Shown: positions 33,333-41,628, numbered from the stretch's first letter. The stretch is 64,000 nucleotides of DNA from Parapedobacter sp964613725 (GCA_964613725.1 CAZTJY010000001.1:1-64000), one strand, 5' to 3'. Translations and numbers: made by a program. Notes: generated by a model not told the origin, from the sequence alone.

Positions 33333-34169
33333 TTATGCTTCCACTGCTGCATCAAGCTCTACGCTTGAAAATTGTTCGTAAAGGTTGCAATAATTTTCGA
33401 ATTCTTGGTGGTCTTCTAACTCGAATACTGGGATATCGCTCTTTTTAACAATATTTAACAGTTGTTTGTCCAAATCATCACCGGTTAAGACCACACCATC
33501 GGAATAGGCCAATGCGCCTTTATATAACCCGGCATAATTTGCATCCCCGTAAGGCGCCACATCATCAGCCGTCATATCGCCTGTGCGCGCGATTTCGGAA
33601 AAATCATCGCCTAATGAAAAATCAATTTCTTCATTATAGAGGGAATAAATCACTTTGGCGTCTTTGAAGGTCGGGTCGTCTTTATATGCCGTCTTAATAT
33701 ATGCGGGTATCAACGCACTCATCCACCCATGGCAATGCACGACATCCGGTGCCCAACCCAGCTTTTTCACGGTTTCTAATGCGCCCTTGCAGAAAAACAC
33801 CGTCCGCTCGTTATTATCCTCAAAAAATTCACCACACTCATCACAGAACACCTGTTTGCGTTGGAAATATTCCTCATTGTCCAAGAAATAGACCTGCATA
33901 CGTGCCGCCGGTATAGACGCGACCTTGATGATCAACGGATTGTCGTTATTATCCACAACAATATTCATCCCCGATAACCGAATGACTTCATGCAATCGGT
34001 TACGCCGCTCATTAATATTACCGAACCGCGGCATCAGAATACGAATCTCATAGCCCCGCTCCTGCATCGCCTGAGGCAATTGACGGGTAATTTCTGAAAT
34101 TTTACTTAGTTCGAGGAAAGGCGACATCTCGTGGGTAACAAACAGAATCTTCGTTTTTGACATCTCCAA
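33333..34169 (-). CDS. glycogen/starch synthase-like protein (N-terminal GT5 domain only)
   Basis: 278 residues, about half the length of a normal glycogen synthase. The fold of the N-terminal domain is clear (ILFVTHEMSPFLELSKISEI, then VVHCHGWMSALIPAYIK, YSLYNEEIDFSLGDD), but the C-terminal GT-B half is missing and the KxGGL ADP-glucose motif is replaced by SKISE. So it probably does not make glycogen by itself. This short form beside panC and DUF4270 recurs in Bacteroidota as far as I recall. Start: ATG 34169 or 34163. Confidence 0.8.
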   Translation of the reverse strand: MEMSKTKILFVTHEMSPFLELSKISEITRQLPQAMQERGYEIRILMPRFGNINERRNRLHEVIRLSGMNIVVDNNDNPLIIKVASIPAARMQVYFLDNEEYFQRKQVFCDECGEFFEDNNERTVFFCKGALETVKKLGWAPDVVHCHGWMSALIPAYIKTAYKDDPTFKDAKVIYSLYNEEIDFSLGDDFSEIARTGDMTADDVAPYGDANYAGLYKGALAYSDGVVLTGDDLDKQLLNIVKKSDIPVFELEDHQEFENYCNLYEQFSSVELDAAVEA

Positions 34170-34208
34170 TATATTATTTTATTTTATTTGCACAGTAAAG
34201 TCGGTTTG

Positions 34209-34239
34209 CAAAGATAAGCATTTTTTGTCAATATACCAA
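34209..34239 (-). promoter_or_regulatory. full Bacteroidota promoter for the synthase-like gene
   Basis: On the minus strand TTG (34239-34237), 20 nt spacer, then TATCTTTG (34216-34209). Both the -33 and the -7 elements and their distance agree with the known consensus. It drives the glycogen-synthase-like and DUF4270 genes. Confidence 0.7.
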
Positions 34240-34309
34240 TTAGTTAACCAGCCCATCGTGGATATCCAATAAAAAATCATCACTTTTGCCAAACAAAAAA
34301 AACATTCAC

Positions 34310-35152
34310 TTGTTGGAAAAAGTTAGCACTAAAATCTCGTTACAGCGGCTTCTTGAACGGCACCGTAATGACGGGCGACGTATAGCATTCGTGCCTACTA
34401 TGGGCGCGTTGCACGACGGCCACCTTGCGCTCGTCGCCCATGCCAGAGAACTGGCGGATGTGGTGGTTTGCAGCATCTTCGTCAACCCTACCCAATTCAA
34501 CGACCCAAAGGACCTCGAACAATATCCGCGCCCTATTGAGCGCGACATCGACCTCCTGCGACGTGCCCATTGCGACATCCTCTTCCATCCTACCGTGGAC
34601 GAAATGTATAATACCGCAGAACCGTGGAGTCTCGATCTCGGTCACCTGGACGAAGTATTGGAAGGGCAGCATCGGCCGGGGCATTTCCAGGGCGTTACCC
34701 AAATCGTATTCAAACTTTTAGATACGGTACGTCCGGAGTTCGTTTGTTTCGGGCAGAAAGATTTCCAACAATACAAAGTGGTCGAATACATGGTGGAGAA
34801 ACTGAAACTCCCGTCTGTGTTGGAGTTGTGTCCCACGGTGAGGGAAGCGGGGGGACTGGCCATGAGTTCACGGAATGTTCGGCTAACCTCCAAAGGCCGG
34901 AAACAGGCGCAGCAACTCTACCGCGTCTTGCAACAAACAAAGGCCGATTTGCTCCGGAAAAGCATTGATGCACTACGCGCGGATGCTATCCGGATATTGG
35001 AAGGCAGTCCCGGTATCGAAGTGGAATATTTCGAGATTTTTCAAGCTGAAAACTTTATACCAGCCAGCGAAACATCGCGCGGTGGACAACTAGTGGCGCT
35101 GGCGGCCATCTGGGTGGACGGTGTGCGACTGATCGACAACCTGTTTTTATAG
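34310..35152 (+). CDS. panC: pantothenate synthetase
   Basis: About 280 residues. Motifs: FVPTMGALHDGHLALVAHA (HIGH-like, near 25), VCSIFVNPTQFNDPKDLEQYPR, GHFQGVTQIVFKL, CFGQKDFQQ, and AMSSRNVRL (KMSKS-like). It joins pantoate and beta-alanine using ATP in the cytoplasm. No ATG is available: TTG 34310 or 34313 fits the family length, while TTG 34286 would overlap a CACTTTTG promoter-like box (34281-34288). panD, which makes the beta-alanine, is 27 nt downstream. Confidence 0.94.
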   Translation: MLEKVSTKISLQRLLERHRNDGRRIAFVPTMGALHDGHLALVAHARELADVVVCSIFVNPTQFNDPKDLEQYPRPIERDIDLLRRAHCDILFHPTVDEMYNTAEPWSLDLGHLDEVLEGQHRPGHFQGVTQIVFKLLDTVRPEFVCFGQKDFQQYKVVEYMVEKLKLPSVLELCPTVREAGGLAMSSRNVRLTSKGRKQAQQLYRVLQQTKADLLRKSIDALRADAIRILEGSPGIEVEYFEIFQAENFIPASETSRGGQLVALAAIWVDGVRLIDNLFL

Positions 35153-35167
35153 CTTTATTTATTTCCG

Positions 35168-35175
35168 TACCTTTG
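35168..35175 (+). promoter_or_regulatory. internal promoter for panD, probably leaderless
   Basis: TACCTTTG fits the -7 consensus and ends only 4 nt before the panD ATG at 35180. Transcription would begin at or next to the start codon, giving a message without a 5' leader. No good -33 box was found. Confidence 0.45.
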
Positions 35176-35179
35176 TACC

Positions 35180-35530
35180 ATGGTTATCGAGGTTCTGAAA
35201 TCCAAAATCCATCGGGTACGCGTTACGCAGGCCGAACTCAATTATGTGGGAAGCATTACCATTGATGAGGATTTGATGGATGCGGCAAACATCATCGCCA
35301 ACGAGAAGGTCCAAATCGTTAACAACAACAACGGAGCGCGCTTTGAGACATACGTTATTAAAGGCGAACGGGGTTCGGGCGTGATTTGCCTCAACGGTGC
35401 AGCTGCCCGGCTGGTCCAGGTGGGCGATGTGGTCATTATCATCTCTTATGCCCAGATGGAGCAGCAGGAAGCGAGAGCCTATGAGCCGCTATTGGTATTT
35501 CCCGACGAAAACAATCGATTAATCGATTAA
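35180..35530 (+). CDS. panD: aspartate 1-decarboxylase
   Basis: 116 residues. MVIEVLKSKIHRVRVTQAEL is the typical beginning and Gly24-Ser25 in YVGSITID is the self-cleavage site that yields the pyruvoyl cofactor. Further motifs are NGARFETYVIKGERGSG and CLNGAAARL. It makes beta-alanine for pantothenate. It follows panC directly and may also have its own promoter. Confidence 0.96.
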   Translation: MVIEVLKSKIHRVRVTQAELNYVGSITIDEDLMDAANIIANEKVQIVNNNNGARFETYVIKGERGSGVICLNGAAARLVQVGDVVIIISYAQMEQQEARAYEPLLVFPDENNRLID

Positions 35531-35573
35531 TACCGGCCTAATTCGCCATATATTCAAATATAATTTTTGGTTT

Positions 35574-35589
35574 GTTAGATTAGTCTAAC
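35574..35589. promoter_or_regulatory. DtxR/MntR-like operator palindrome
   Basis: GTTAGA-TTAG-TCTAAC is a perfect 6-bp dyad. Its core TTAGATTAGTCTAA agrees at 12 of 14 positions with the core of the DtxR/IdeR box (TTAGGTTAGCCTAA, from memory). It ends 9 nt before a TACCTTTG -7 box (35599-35606), so a bound repressor would block the promoter of the operon starting at 35647. A metal-responsive DtxR-family repressor is the first candidate. Confidence 0.5.
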
Positions 35590-35598
35590 TTTTAATCG

Positions 35599-35606
35599 TA
35601 CCTTTG
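35599..35606 (+). promoter_or_regulatory. -7 element of the CxxC TonB receptor operon
   Basis: TACCTTTG matches TAnnTTTG. TTTG at 35571-35574 is 24 nt upstream, a little farther than usual for a -33 box. The operator palindrome fills the space between them. The first gene starts 40 nt downstream. Confidence 0.5.
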
Positions 35607-35646
35607 TCTTATGGTATTTGAAATATTACATGTATTTTAGTCTCCC

Positions 35647-36015
35647 ATGAAGAGGCATGCAAACAACATACGGTCGAAGCTAGCACTGTTTCAGGCGGTG
35701 TTGTTCGGTTTGATCGTTGCCAGCGGCACGGTCTTCATGCACAAACACAAAACCCGCGATGGGCGGATAATCATCCATACGCACCCCTACAACCTTAAAA
35801 CCGACCCAAGCACCAATCCGCATCATCAGTCAGAAACGGAAATCTATTTACTGGATGCCATCTTTTCGGGGCGTTTTCTACAAACGAATTTCACGAGCTA
35901 CGAGCAGCCTTTTATTGAGCCACTTACAATAGCTTACCTACCCTATCGTAGACGCGATGTACATCTAGACACAACCCGCTACGGCCCCACCCGGGCGCCC
36001 CCACATTTCAACTAG
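35647..36015 (+). CDS. small His-rich membrane/secreted protein
   Basis: 122 residues, family not recognised. A hydrophobic helix (about 12-30) can be a signal or anchor. It is followed by closely spaced histidines (HKH 32-34, HTH 44-46, HH 59-60) that could bind a metal, then a region without clear motifs and a basic, Pro-rich end. It is the first gene behind the DtxR-like box and precedes a TonB receptor, which suggests a role in metal handling (inference). Confidence 0.6.
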   Translation: MKRHANNIRSKLALFQAVLFGLIVASGTVFMHKHKTRDGRIIIHTHPYNLKTDPSTNPHHQSETEIYLLDAIFSGRFLQTNFTSYEQPFIEPLTIAYLPYRRRDVHLDTTRYGPTRAPPHFN

Positions 36016-36100
36016 TTACTCACCTTTTTCCACGTACTTATTACTTGGCGGACGCTGTTTTGGCAACTGCCTACGTTGCATACCCAACTAGTTGATTTTC

Positions 36101-38401
36101 ATGTATAAAAAATACTTTATAGCAAGCTTCATTTTGTTGCTTTCTGGCCTACTGGGTTATACCCAATCGGTTTCATCCATCCACGGCACGGTCACTGACA
36201 AGTCCGGCGATATCGTCCCATGGGCCACCGTTACCATTCCCGCACTCAACATCGGCACCACGGCCGATAGCTCCGGCCTATTCGCGTTGAACGACATACC
36301 GGCAGGGAACTGGGAACTTGAAGTCAAATGCGTAGGTTACCAGCCTTACGTCATACGTATCCGCACAAACGGCACAGCACCAACGCGCAAAGATATCGTG
36401 TTGCTGGATGTGGGTACATCGCTAGACGAAGTGGTCGTCTCCGGCACAATGAAAGAGGTTTCTAAACTGGATAGCCCCGTGCCGGTAGAGGTTTATACGG
36501 CCAAGTTCTTCAAAGCAAATCCGGCACCCACGGTATTCGACGCCTTACAGAACATCAATGGCGTACGCCCCCAACTAAATTGCAACATCTGCAATACGGG
36601 CGATATCCACATCAACGGCTTGGAGGGGCCTTACACCATGGTGCTGATAGACGGCATGCCCATCGTAAGCGGCCTATCTACCGTATACGGGCTGAGCGGC
36701 ATCCCCCAAGCGTTAATCGATCGGGTGGAAATCGTCAAAGGACCGGCTTCGACACTTTATGGTAGCGAGGCCGTGGGCGGGCTCATCAACATCATCACCA
36801 AAAACCCACGGACTACACCCACGCTAGCCGTAGATGCTTTTGGCACCGGTTGGGGGGAGCTCAGCGCCGACATCGCCGCCAAACTCCGTGCGGGCAAAAA
36901 AATGCAATCGCTGCTCGGGGTGAGCTATTTCAACTACCAACGCCCCATAGACAACAACAACGATAATTTCACCGATGTGACGCTGCAGCACCGCGTTTCC
37001 CTTTTCAACAAATGGAACGTCGAGCGGAAAAATAACCGTGTTTTTTCATTTGCTGCGCGCTATGTATATGAAGACCGGTGGGGCGGAGAGATGAATTGGG
37101 CACCGAAATACCGCGGTGGCGACCAAGTGTACGGTGAGAGCATCTACACCAGCAGATGGGAGCTTTTCGGCACCTACCAGTTGCCGGCTAAGGAGCATAT
37201 GCTCTTCCAATTCAGTGTCAACGGTCACGACCAGAACAGTGTATATGGCAATATGGCATTCCTGGCCGACCAATACATCGGTTTCGGGCAATTGACCTGG
37301 AACAAAGTATTGGGCAGCCATGACCTGCTTACCGGACTCGCCTACCGCTATACCTATTACGACGACAATACCCCTGCAACCGCGGACGCGAACGACATAC
37401 GCCTGAACAGGCCAACGCACACCCGTCTACCAGGGGCGTTCATTCAAGACGAAATTACATTGGCCGACCGGAATAAGCTACTGCTTGGTCTGCGATACGA
37501 TTACAATTCTATCCATGGCAGTATCCTTACGCCGCGCGTCAATTTCAAGTGGAATTCACGCGACGAATACAATGTGCTGCGCCTCAGCCTTGGCAACGGT
37601 TATCGGGTAGCCAATGTGTTTACGGAAGACCATTATGCGCTGACGGGCTCACGCGACGTCGTTTTTGAAGACGAACTTGCCCCGGAAACATCATGGAACG
37701 GAAATGTCAATTTCGTCAAGAAAGTACCCTTATCCAGTGGCGGCATCATCGGTTTCGATGCAACGGTATTTTATACGTACTTTAACAACAAAATCATCGC
37801 CGACTACGATACCGACGTACAAAAAATCATGTACGGTAATCTTGATGGCCATGCCGTGTCTCAGGGCGTCTCCCTGAACGTGGACTTGGCACTCATGAAT
37901 GGACTGAAATTGACTGCGGGAGCCACCGCCATGGACGTTTACAGCCAAGAAGATGGCCAAAAGGTCCAGCAGTTATTCACCGAGCGGTTTACCGGAGTAT
38001 GGAATGCCAGTTACACACTGAAACACCTGGGACTTACCGTGGATTATACGGGCAATCTTTATGGCCCGATGCGGTTGCCCCTATTGAGTGAGGCCGACCC
38101 ACGGTCGCCTAAATCGCCGTGGTGGAGCATCCAAAATATCCAGTTGACCAAAACCTTCCGTAATGGAATCGAGGTTTACGGTGGCATCAAAAACCTGCTG
38201 GATTGGACACCCAACAGAGGGAATCCATTCATCATTGCCCGGTCGCACGACCCATTTGACAAGTTGGTGGAGTTTAATGGCGACGGCCAGGCAATTATTA
38301 CACCCGAGAACCCGTATGGACTGACATTCGACCCGTCTTATGTATTCGGTCCTAATCAAGGAGCAAGGGGATTCCTTGGTATCCGATATAGCTTTTATTG
38401 A
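36101..38401 (+). CDS. TonB-dependent receptor with CxxC motif in the plug
   Basis: About 766 residues from ATG 36101. Signal peptide (about 1-22), carboxypeptidase-regulatory-like domain (25-105), TonB-box-like SLDEVVVSG (107-115), plug (about 125-245), then barrel. The plug has Cys161 and Cys164 in NCNICNTGDIHINGLEG, where most receptors have no Cys, and the usual IDGMPIVSG and VEIVKGPASTLYGSEAVGGLINIITK. The pair could bind a metal or form a redox switch; the thioredoxin-like gene follows at once. Substrate unknown; heme, Fe, Mn or Cu are possible. Confidence 0.88.
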   Translation: MYKKYFIASFILLLSGLLGYTQSVSSIHGTVTDKSGDIVPWATVTIPALNIGTTADSSGLFALNDIPAGNWELEVKCVGYQPYVIRIRTNGTAPTRKDIVLLDVGTSLDEVVVSGTMKEVSKLDSPVPVEVYTAKFFKANPAPTVFDALQNINGVRPQLNCNICNTGDIHINGLEGPYTMVLIDGMPIVSGLSTVYGLSGIPQALIDRVEIVKGPASTLYGSEAVGGLINIITKNPRTTPTLAVDAFGTGWGELSADIAAKLRAGKKMQSLLGVSYFNYQRPIDNNNDNFTDVTLQHRVSLFNKWNVERKNNRVFSFAARYVYEDRWGGEMNWAPKYRGGDQVYGESIYTSRWELFGTYQLPAKEHMLFQFSVNGHDQNSVYGNMAFLADQYIGFGQLTWNKVLGSHDLLTGLAYRYTYYDDNTPATADANDIRLNRPTHTRLPGAFIQDEITLADRNKLLLGLRYDYNSIHGSILTPRVNFKWNSRDEYNVLRLSLGNGYRVANVFTEDHYALTGSRDVVFEDELAPETSWNGNVNFVKKVPLSSGGIIGFDATVFYTYFNNKIIADYDTDVQKIMYGNLDGHAVSQGVSLNVDLALMNGLKLTAGATAMDVYSQEDGQKVQQLFTERFTGVWNASYTLKHLGLTVDYTGNLYGPMRLPLLSEADPRSPKSPWWSIQNIQLTKTFRNGIEVYGGIKNLLDWTPNRGNPFIIARSHDPFDKLVEFNGDGQAIITPENPYGLTFDPSYVFGPNQGARGFLGIRYSFY

Positions 38402-38895
38402 AACGTATGCTTGGTAGATTTCACAGCGTCGAATTACTCGCCACACTAGCCACACTCGCCGCTGGCCCTGCTACGGCGCAACTCCTTGAAGTTCCAATTA
38501 CTGAACTGACCGACAGCATGCGTGCGCATCCAAAAGCCGCACTCGTTCTGATTTCCACCGATTGGTGCGCCTATTGCCGCATACAGCAGGTTCAGCTCAA
38601 GAAGCGTAATGAGTGGCTGGATGCAAGCCCTTCGATTTATTTTTCCGTGCTTGATGCTGAAACGAAGGAGACGATTGTTTTCAACGACATGAGTTACCGG
38701 TTCGTACCCAATGGTGTGTCTACCGGAAGCCACGAATTGGCATTTTCGCTCGGAAATATTGATAACCGACTGGTATTTCCTACCTGGGTGCTACTCAATG
38801 AAAACTTGGAAATCATCTTCAAATTCCCCGGCGTAATCAAGGCCAGTGAGTTGTCCAAATTGCTGGAAACAGTTGAAAAATCGTGGCCGCCGTAA
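38398..38895 (+). CDS. periplasmic thioredoxin-fold protein
   Basis: 165 residues from TTG 38398, or 162 from ATG 38407. A signal peptide ends near residue 28 (ATAQ). The active site is WCAYC (Cys57 and Cys60 from the TTG), and a Pro in FPTW near 124 sits where the cis-Pro of thioredoxins is found. It resembles DUF255/SoxW-type periplasmic thiol proteins. The gene overlaps the stop of the TonB receptor, so the products are coupled, and it may keep the receptor's plug cysteines reduced (inference). Confidence 0.8.
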   Translation: MKRMLGRFHSVELLATLATLAAGPATAQLLEVPITELTDSMRAHPKAALVLISTDWCAYCRIQQVQLKKRNEWLDASPSIYFSVLDAETKETIVFNDMSYRFVPNGVSTGSHELAFSLGNIDNRLVFPTWVLLNENLEIIFKFPGVIKASELSKLLETVEKSWPP

Positions 38896-38978
38896 TAAAA
38901 ACCGGAAATCGTCAATTAAAAAAAATTTGCAGTAACTAAATTTTTTTACGTTTATTGCAAAGATATTGACGGCTACCT

Positions 38979-39554
38979 ATGTTAAAGTACGTTGCTTCCA
39001 CCGCTTTCTGCGTATTCGCATTGCTATCTGCCTGCGAGCCGAATGGCAGTGAGTCGATGGAGCCCGTTACCGAAAAAGGGTCAGCCATTTCACCGGGAAA
39101 CGGCCAAACTGGCCAGGGAAACAATATCATTGATTTAGATTCAAGTGCCGTCGAGGCATTAGCGGAAGTGAATCACTGGCGGCAACAGGGCTGCGAATGC
39201 GGCGATGTCTCCATGCCCGCTACCACCAAGGTGACCTGGAACAACGAACTTTACAAAGCTGCATTGGCACATGCCAAGGACATGCACGCCAACAACTACT
39301 TCAGCCACACCAGTCCGGCAGGCGAAAATGTCTACAACCGCCTTTTGCAGTCGGGGTATATTGATGATAGCCGTTCCATTCTCACCTACGGTGAGAACAT
39401 CGCGTTCGGTAATTTTGACCTACAAACTGCCGTTAAGAAATGGTTGGATAGCCCCAGCCATTGCGCTAACTTGATGCGCGCCTCTTATCGGGAAATGGCC
39501 ATCGCCCACGATGGCAATTATTGGGTTCAGGTTTTCGGCGCCACCCGCGACTAG
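38979..39554 (+). CDS. CAP/SCP domain lipoprotein
   Basis: 191 residues with a lipobox (LLSAC, Cys19), a Gly/Ser/Asn linker, and a CAP (SCP/PR-1) domain (about 55-191). Motifs are VTWNNELYKAALAHAKDM, NNYFSHTSPAGENVYNRL, TYGENIAFG and SPSHCANLMRASYREMAIA, with the His/Glu pattern of the family. Bacterial CAP proteins are of unknown function. A Cys-rich EC/GC pair near 65 is specific here. It stands as a single gene. Confidence 0.88.
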   Translation: MLKYVASTAFCVFALLSACEPNGSESMEPVTEKGSAISPGNGQTGQGNNIIDLDSSAVEALAEVNHWRQQGCECGDVSMPATTKVTWNNELYKAALAHAKDMHANNYFSHTSPAGENVYNRLLQSGYIDDSRSILTYGENIAFGNFDLQTAVKKWLDSPSHCANLMRASYREMAIAHDGNYWVQVFGATRD

Positions 39555-39698
39555 CTTTTTGTTATATCGGTCTTTTTTCATCCGCCTCTTGTAGCGAAAC
39601 CTTAGACAAGCACGTCTGTACTCTCGACAGGAAACAAAAATGGGCCTGTTTATGTTTGTTAAATAGTGTTAACAGGTCAATTAATTGGATTATTTAAA

Positions 39699-39720
39699 TA
39701 ACTTTGCAACCGCAAGGTTG
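39699..39720 (+). promoter_or_regulatory. promoter with 5'-end hairpin ahead of the FKBP operon
   Basis: TAACTTTG (39699-39706) fits the -7 consensus. Right after it comes CAACC-GCAA-GGTTG (39707-39720), a 5-bp stem with a GCAA (GNRA) tetraloop. The transcript would start at or inside this hairpin, 10 nt before the coding start, so it may affect stability or translation. No -33 box at the ideal distance. Confidence 0.45.
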
Positions 39721-39730
39721 AAACAACAAA

Positions 39731-40351
39731 ATGATGAAGAAAGTAAATGTACTGGTGTTGGGCGCGTTGATCGCCATGGGATTATCGTCGTGTATCAAGG
39801 ATGGGGAGACGTATGACCCCAATGCACAATACGAAATCGAGAAGCCTATTATCGAAGCGTACGTGGCGGAACATCTGCCGGGTGCACAGTATAAGGATAT
39901 CAGCGGTTTCCGCCTCTATTTTCAAATCATTGAACCAGGGGAGCTAGGGTCATACCGATACAAAGTCGATGAAAACTCGGGCAACCCTCTGTTTGTTCCC
40001 GCCGAGGCAATTGTCTCCTATGAGGGTCGTCTAGTTAAGACCGACGCTGTATTTGAGGATAAAGAAGACCAGAAATTCCTAATCACACTTAATAGCATAA
40101 TTCCAGCATGGCAAATAGCATTTTTGCCAGACGAACTTCGCTATAATGAAGATGGCGACTTGCTTGATGAACCCATCGAGTTCGGTGGATTGACAGAAGA
40201 AGGTCTTCAGCCTGGATCAGTGATTCGCATCGTTACGCCATCTTATTGGGCGTATCAAAACCAGAGTCAAGGAAGTGCTATCCCACCGAACTCCCCGCTA
40301 TATTTCGAAATCTCCGTTTCGGAAATCAAGGACTACGAAGCTAGCAACTAA
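39731..40351 (+). CDS. FKBP-type peptidyl-prolyl isomerase lipoprotein
   Basis: 206 residues with a lipobox (LSSC, Cys21). One FKBP domain (about 85-205) is seen from VSYEGRLVKTDAVFE to GSVIRIVTPSYWAYQNQ and a closing YFEISVSEI strand. The N-terminal part (KPIIEAYVAEHLPG) is like that of Bacteroidota lipoproteins of this kind and of GldI. It would help proline isomerisation of envelope proteins. The next gene is a related, larger one, 22 nt downstream. Confidence 0.85.
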   Translation: MMKKVNVLVLGALIAMGLSSCIKDGETYDPNAQYEIEKPIIEAYVAEHLPGAQYKDISGFRLYFQIIEPGELGSYRYKVDENSGNPLFVPAEAIVSYEGRLVKTDAVFEDKEDQKFLITLNSIIPAWQIAFLPDELRYNEDGDLLDEPIEFGGLTEEGLQPGSVIRIVTPSYWAYQNQSQGSAIPPNSPLYFEISVSEIKDYEASN

Positions 40352-40373
40352 ATTACAATATCTCTCCGGAACT

Positions 40374-41285
40374 ATGATTAAATCGACTCCTTGTATTGCG
40401 GCAATCGGCATCATGGCCTTCGTGTCATTGATGGGTTGCTCAAAAAAAGAATACCAATCGTTTGAAGAATTGGATAACGCCAATATCCGCGAATACATCC
40501 AAAAAAACAACCTCTCGGTGCATCAATACAAGGAGACCGATTTATTTTATCAAGTGCTTGAAGAAGGAACAGGAAGCTCCATCGCTTATACCGAAACCTA
40601 CCCCATTGTTTACACGGTAAAAAGTCTCGATGGCACCTATAACTCGAATGATACATTGAGCGCCAACAACCGCTATGCCGACTACTTCGGCTATTTCCCC
40701 TTCGGATCCGCGTATGCCGGCACACCCACCGTGGAGCGTCCCGGCGACTTTAAAGAGGTTATTCGCGAAGTATTGCAATATACGAACGGGAAAGTCCGAA
40801 TCATCGTCCCTTCACGGCTGATGTACGGCAGGAACGGCCGGCCAAACTTGGGTATCCCCCCTAACGCATCCCTCGATTATGTGGTTACCGTACATGATGA
40901 TTTCATCGATTATGAGGATCAGGTCATTCAACAGATGATTGCTAATGCGTCGCTAAACATTGATGATTTCACCAAACGGGAAGACCGCATCTATTATCAG
41001 ATTATTGAGCAGGGTACCGGAGATGCCATCACAGCAGATTCGACTGTAACGGTTGATTATACCTTAAGAGACCCCGAAGGAAACGTACTTGACTCGGGTA
41101 CCGACAAGGAATTCAATTTGGCCGGCGGAGTCATATCCGCTTGGTCGAAGATCGTACCTTTAATCAATAAAGGGGGGAAAATCCGCTTTTTCACACCGAG
41201 TGCCCATGCCTATGGGAGGGCGGGGAACACAAACATCGCACCGTTTATGTCATTGGATTTTGAAGTAGACGTGAATACCAACTGA
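40374..41285 (+). CDS. lipoprotein with two FKBP-type isomerase domains
   Basis: 303 residues from ATG 40374, lipobox LMGC (Cys22). Two FKBP-like halves are seen, about 50-170 (ending LDYVVTVHDD) and about 190-303 (VTVDYTLRDPEGNVLDSG ... GGKIRFFTPSAHAYG). Each half starts with a similar helix (DNANIREYIQKNNL and QVIQQMIANASL), which suggests an internal duplication. The longer frame from 40275 overlaps the previous gene and is not needed. GldI of gliding bacteria is of this family. Confidence 0.85.
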   Translation: MIKSTPCIAAIGIMAFVSLMGCSKKEYQSFEELDNANIREYIQKNNLSVHQYKETDLFYQVLEEGTGSSIAYTETYPIVYTVKSLDGTYNSNDTLSANNRYADYFGYFPFGSAYAGTPTVERPGDFKEVIREVLQYTNGKVRIIVPSRLMYGRNGRPNLGIPPNASLDYVVTVHDDFIDYEDQVIQQMIANASLNIDDFTKREDRIYYQIIEQGTGDAITADSTVTVDYTLRDPEGNVLDSGTDKEFNLAGGVISAWSKIVPLINKGGKIRFFTPSAHAYGRAGNTNIAPFMSLDFEVDVNTN

Positions 41286-41421
41286 CAATCATAAGGGCAA
41301 AAAAACAGATCGTTACTCGAGCAGAATTCCGATATAGGAATGCCAAAACATCGAAAACATACCGTCTTATGATGGTAACCATGTTAACCTAGTTTCCAAT
41401 CAATAGCAATGAGGCTGGATA

Positions 41422-41464
41422 CCCATATTCGGCTATAAATACGGGAAGCAATTCCGGATATGGG
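41422..41464. repeat. long-loop inverted repeat
   Basis: CCCATATTCGG (41422-41432) pairs with CCGGATATGGG (41454-41464) over 11 bp with one G-T pair and a 21-nt loop. The next bases (CCGTTTAATC) lack a T tract, so a classic terminator is unlikely. It could still end the FKBP transcript or be a structured RNA. Confidence 0.4.
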
Positions 41465-41628
41465 CCGTTTAATCCTTTAAATTTTGCTTTGTTCATAAAT
41501 AATTGGCTTTCTGAACGCCTTGGGAACGCGAGGCCGCCATTTCCGTACTATTTCCACTCAAAAGAGGTAAGAGTTATAATACTGAATATGAACTAGCTTT
41601 CAAAAAAAAGTGTATTTAAAGTTATTCT

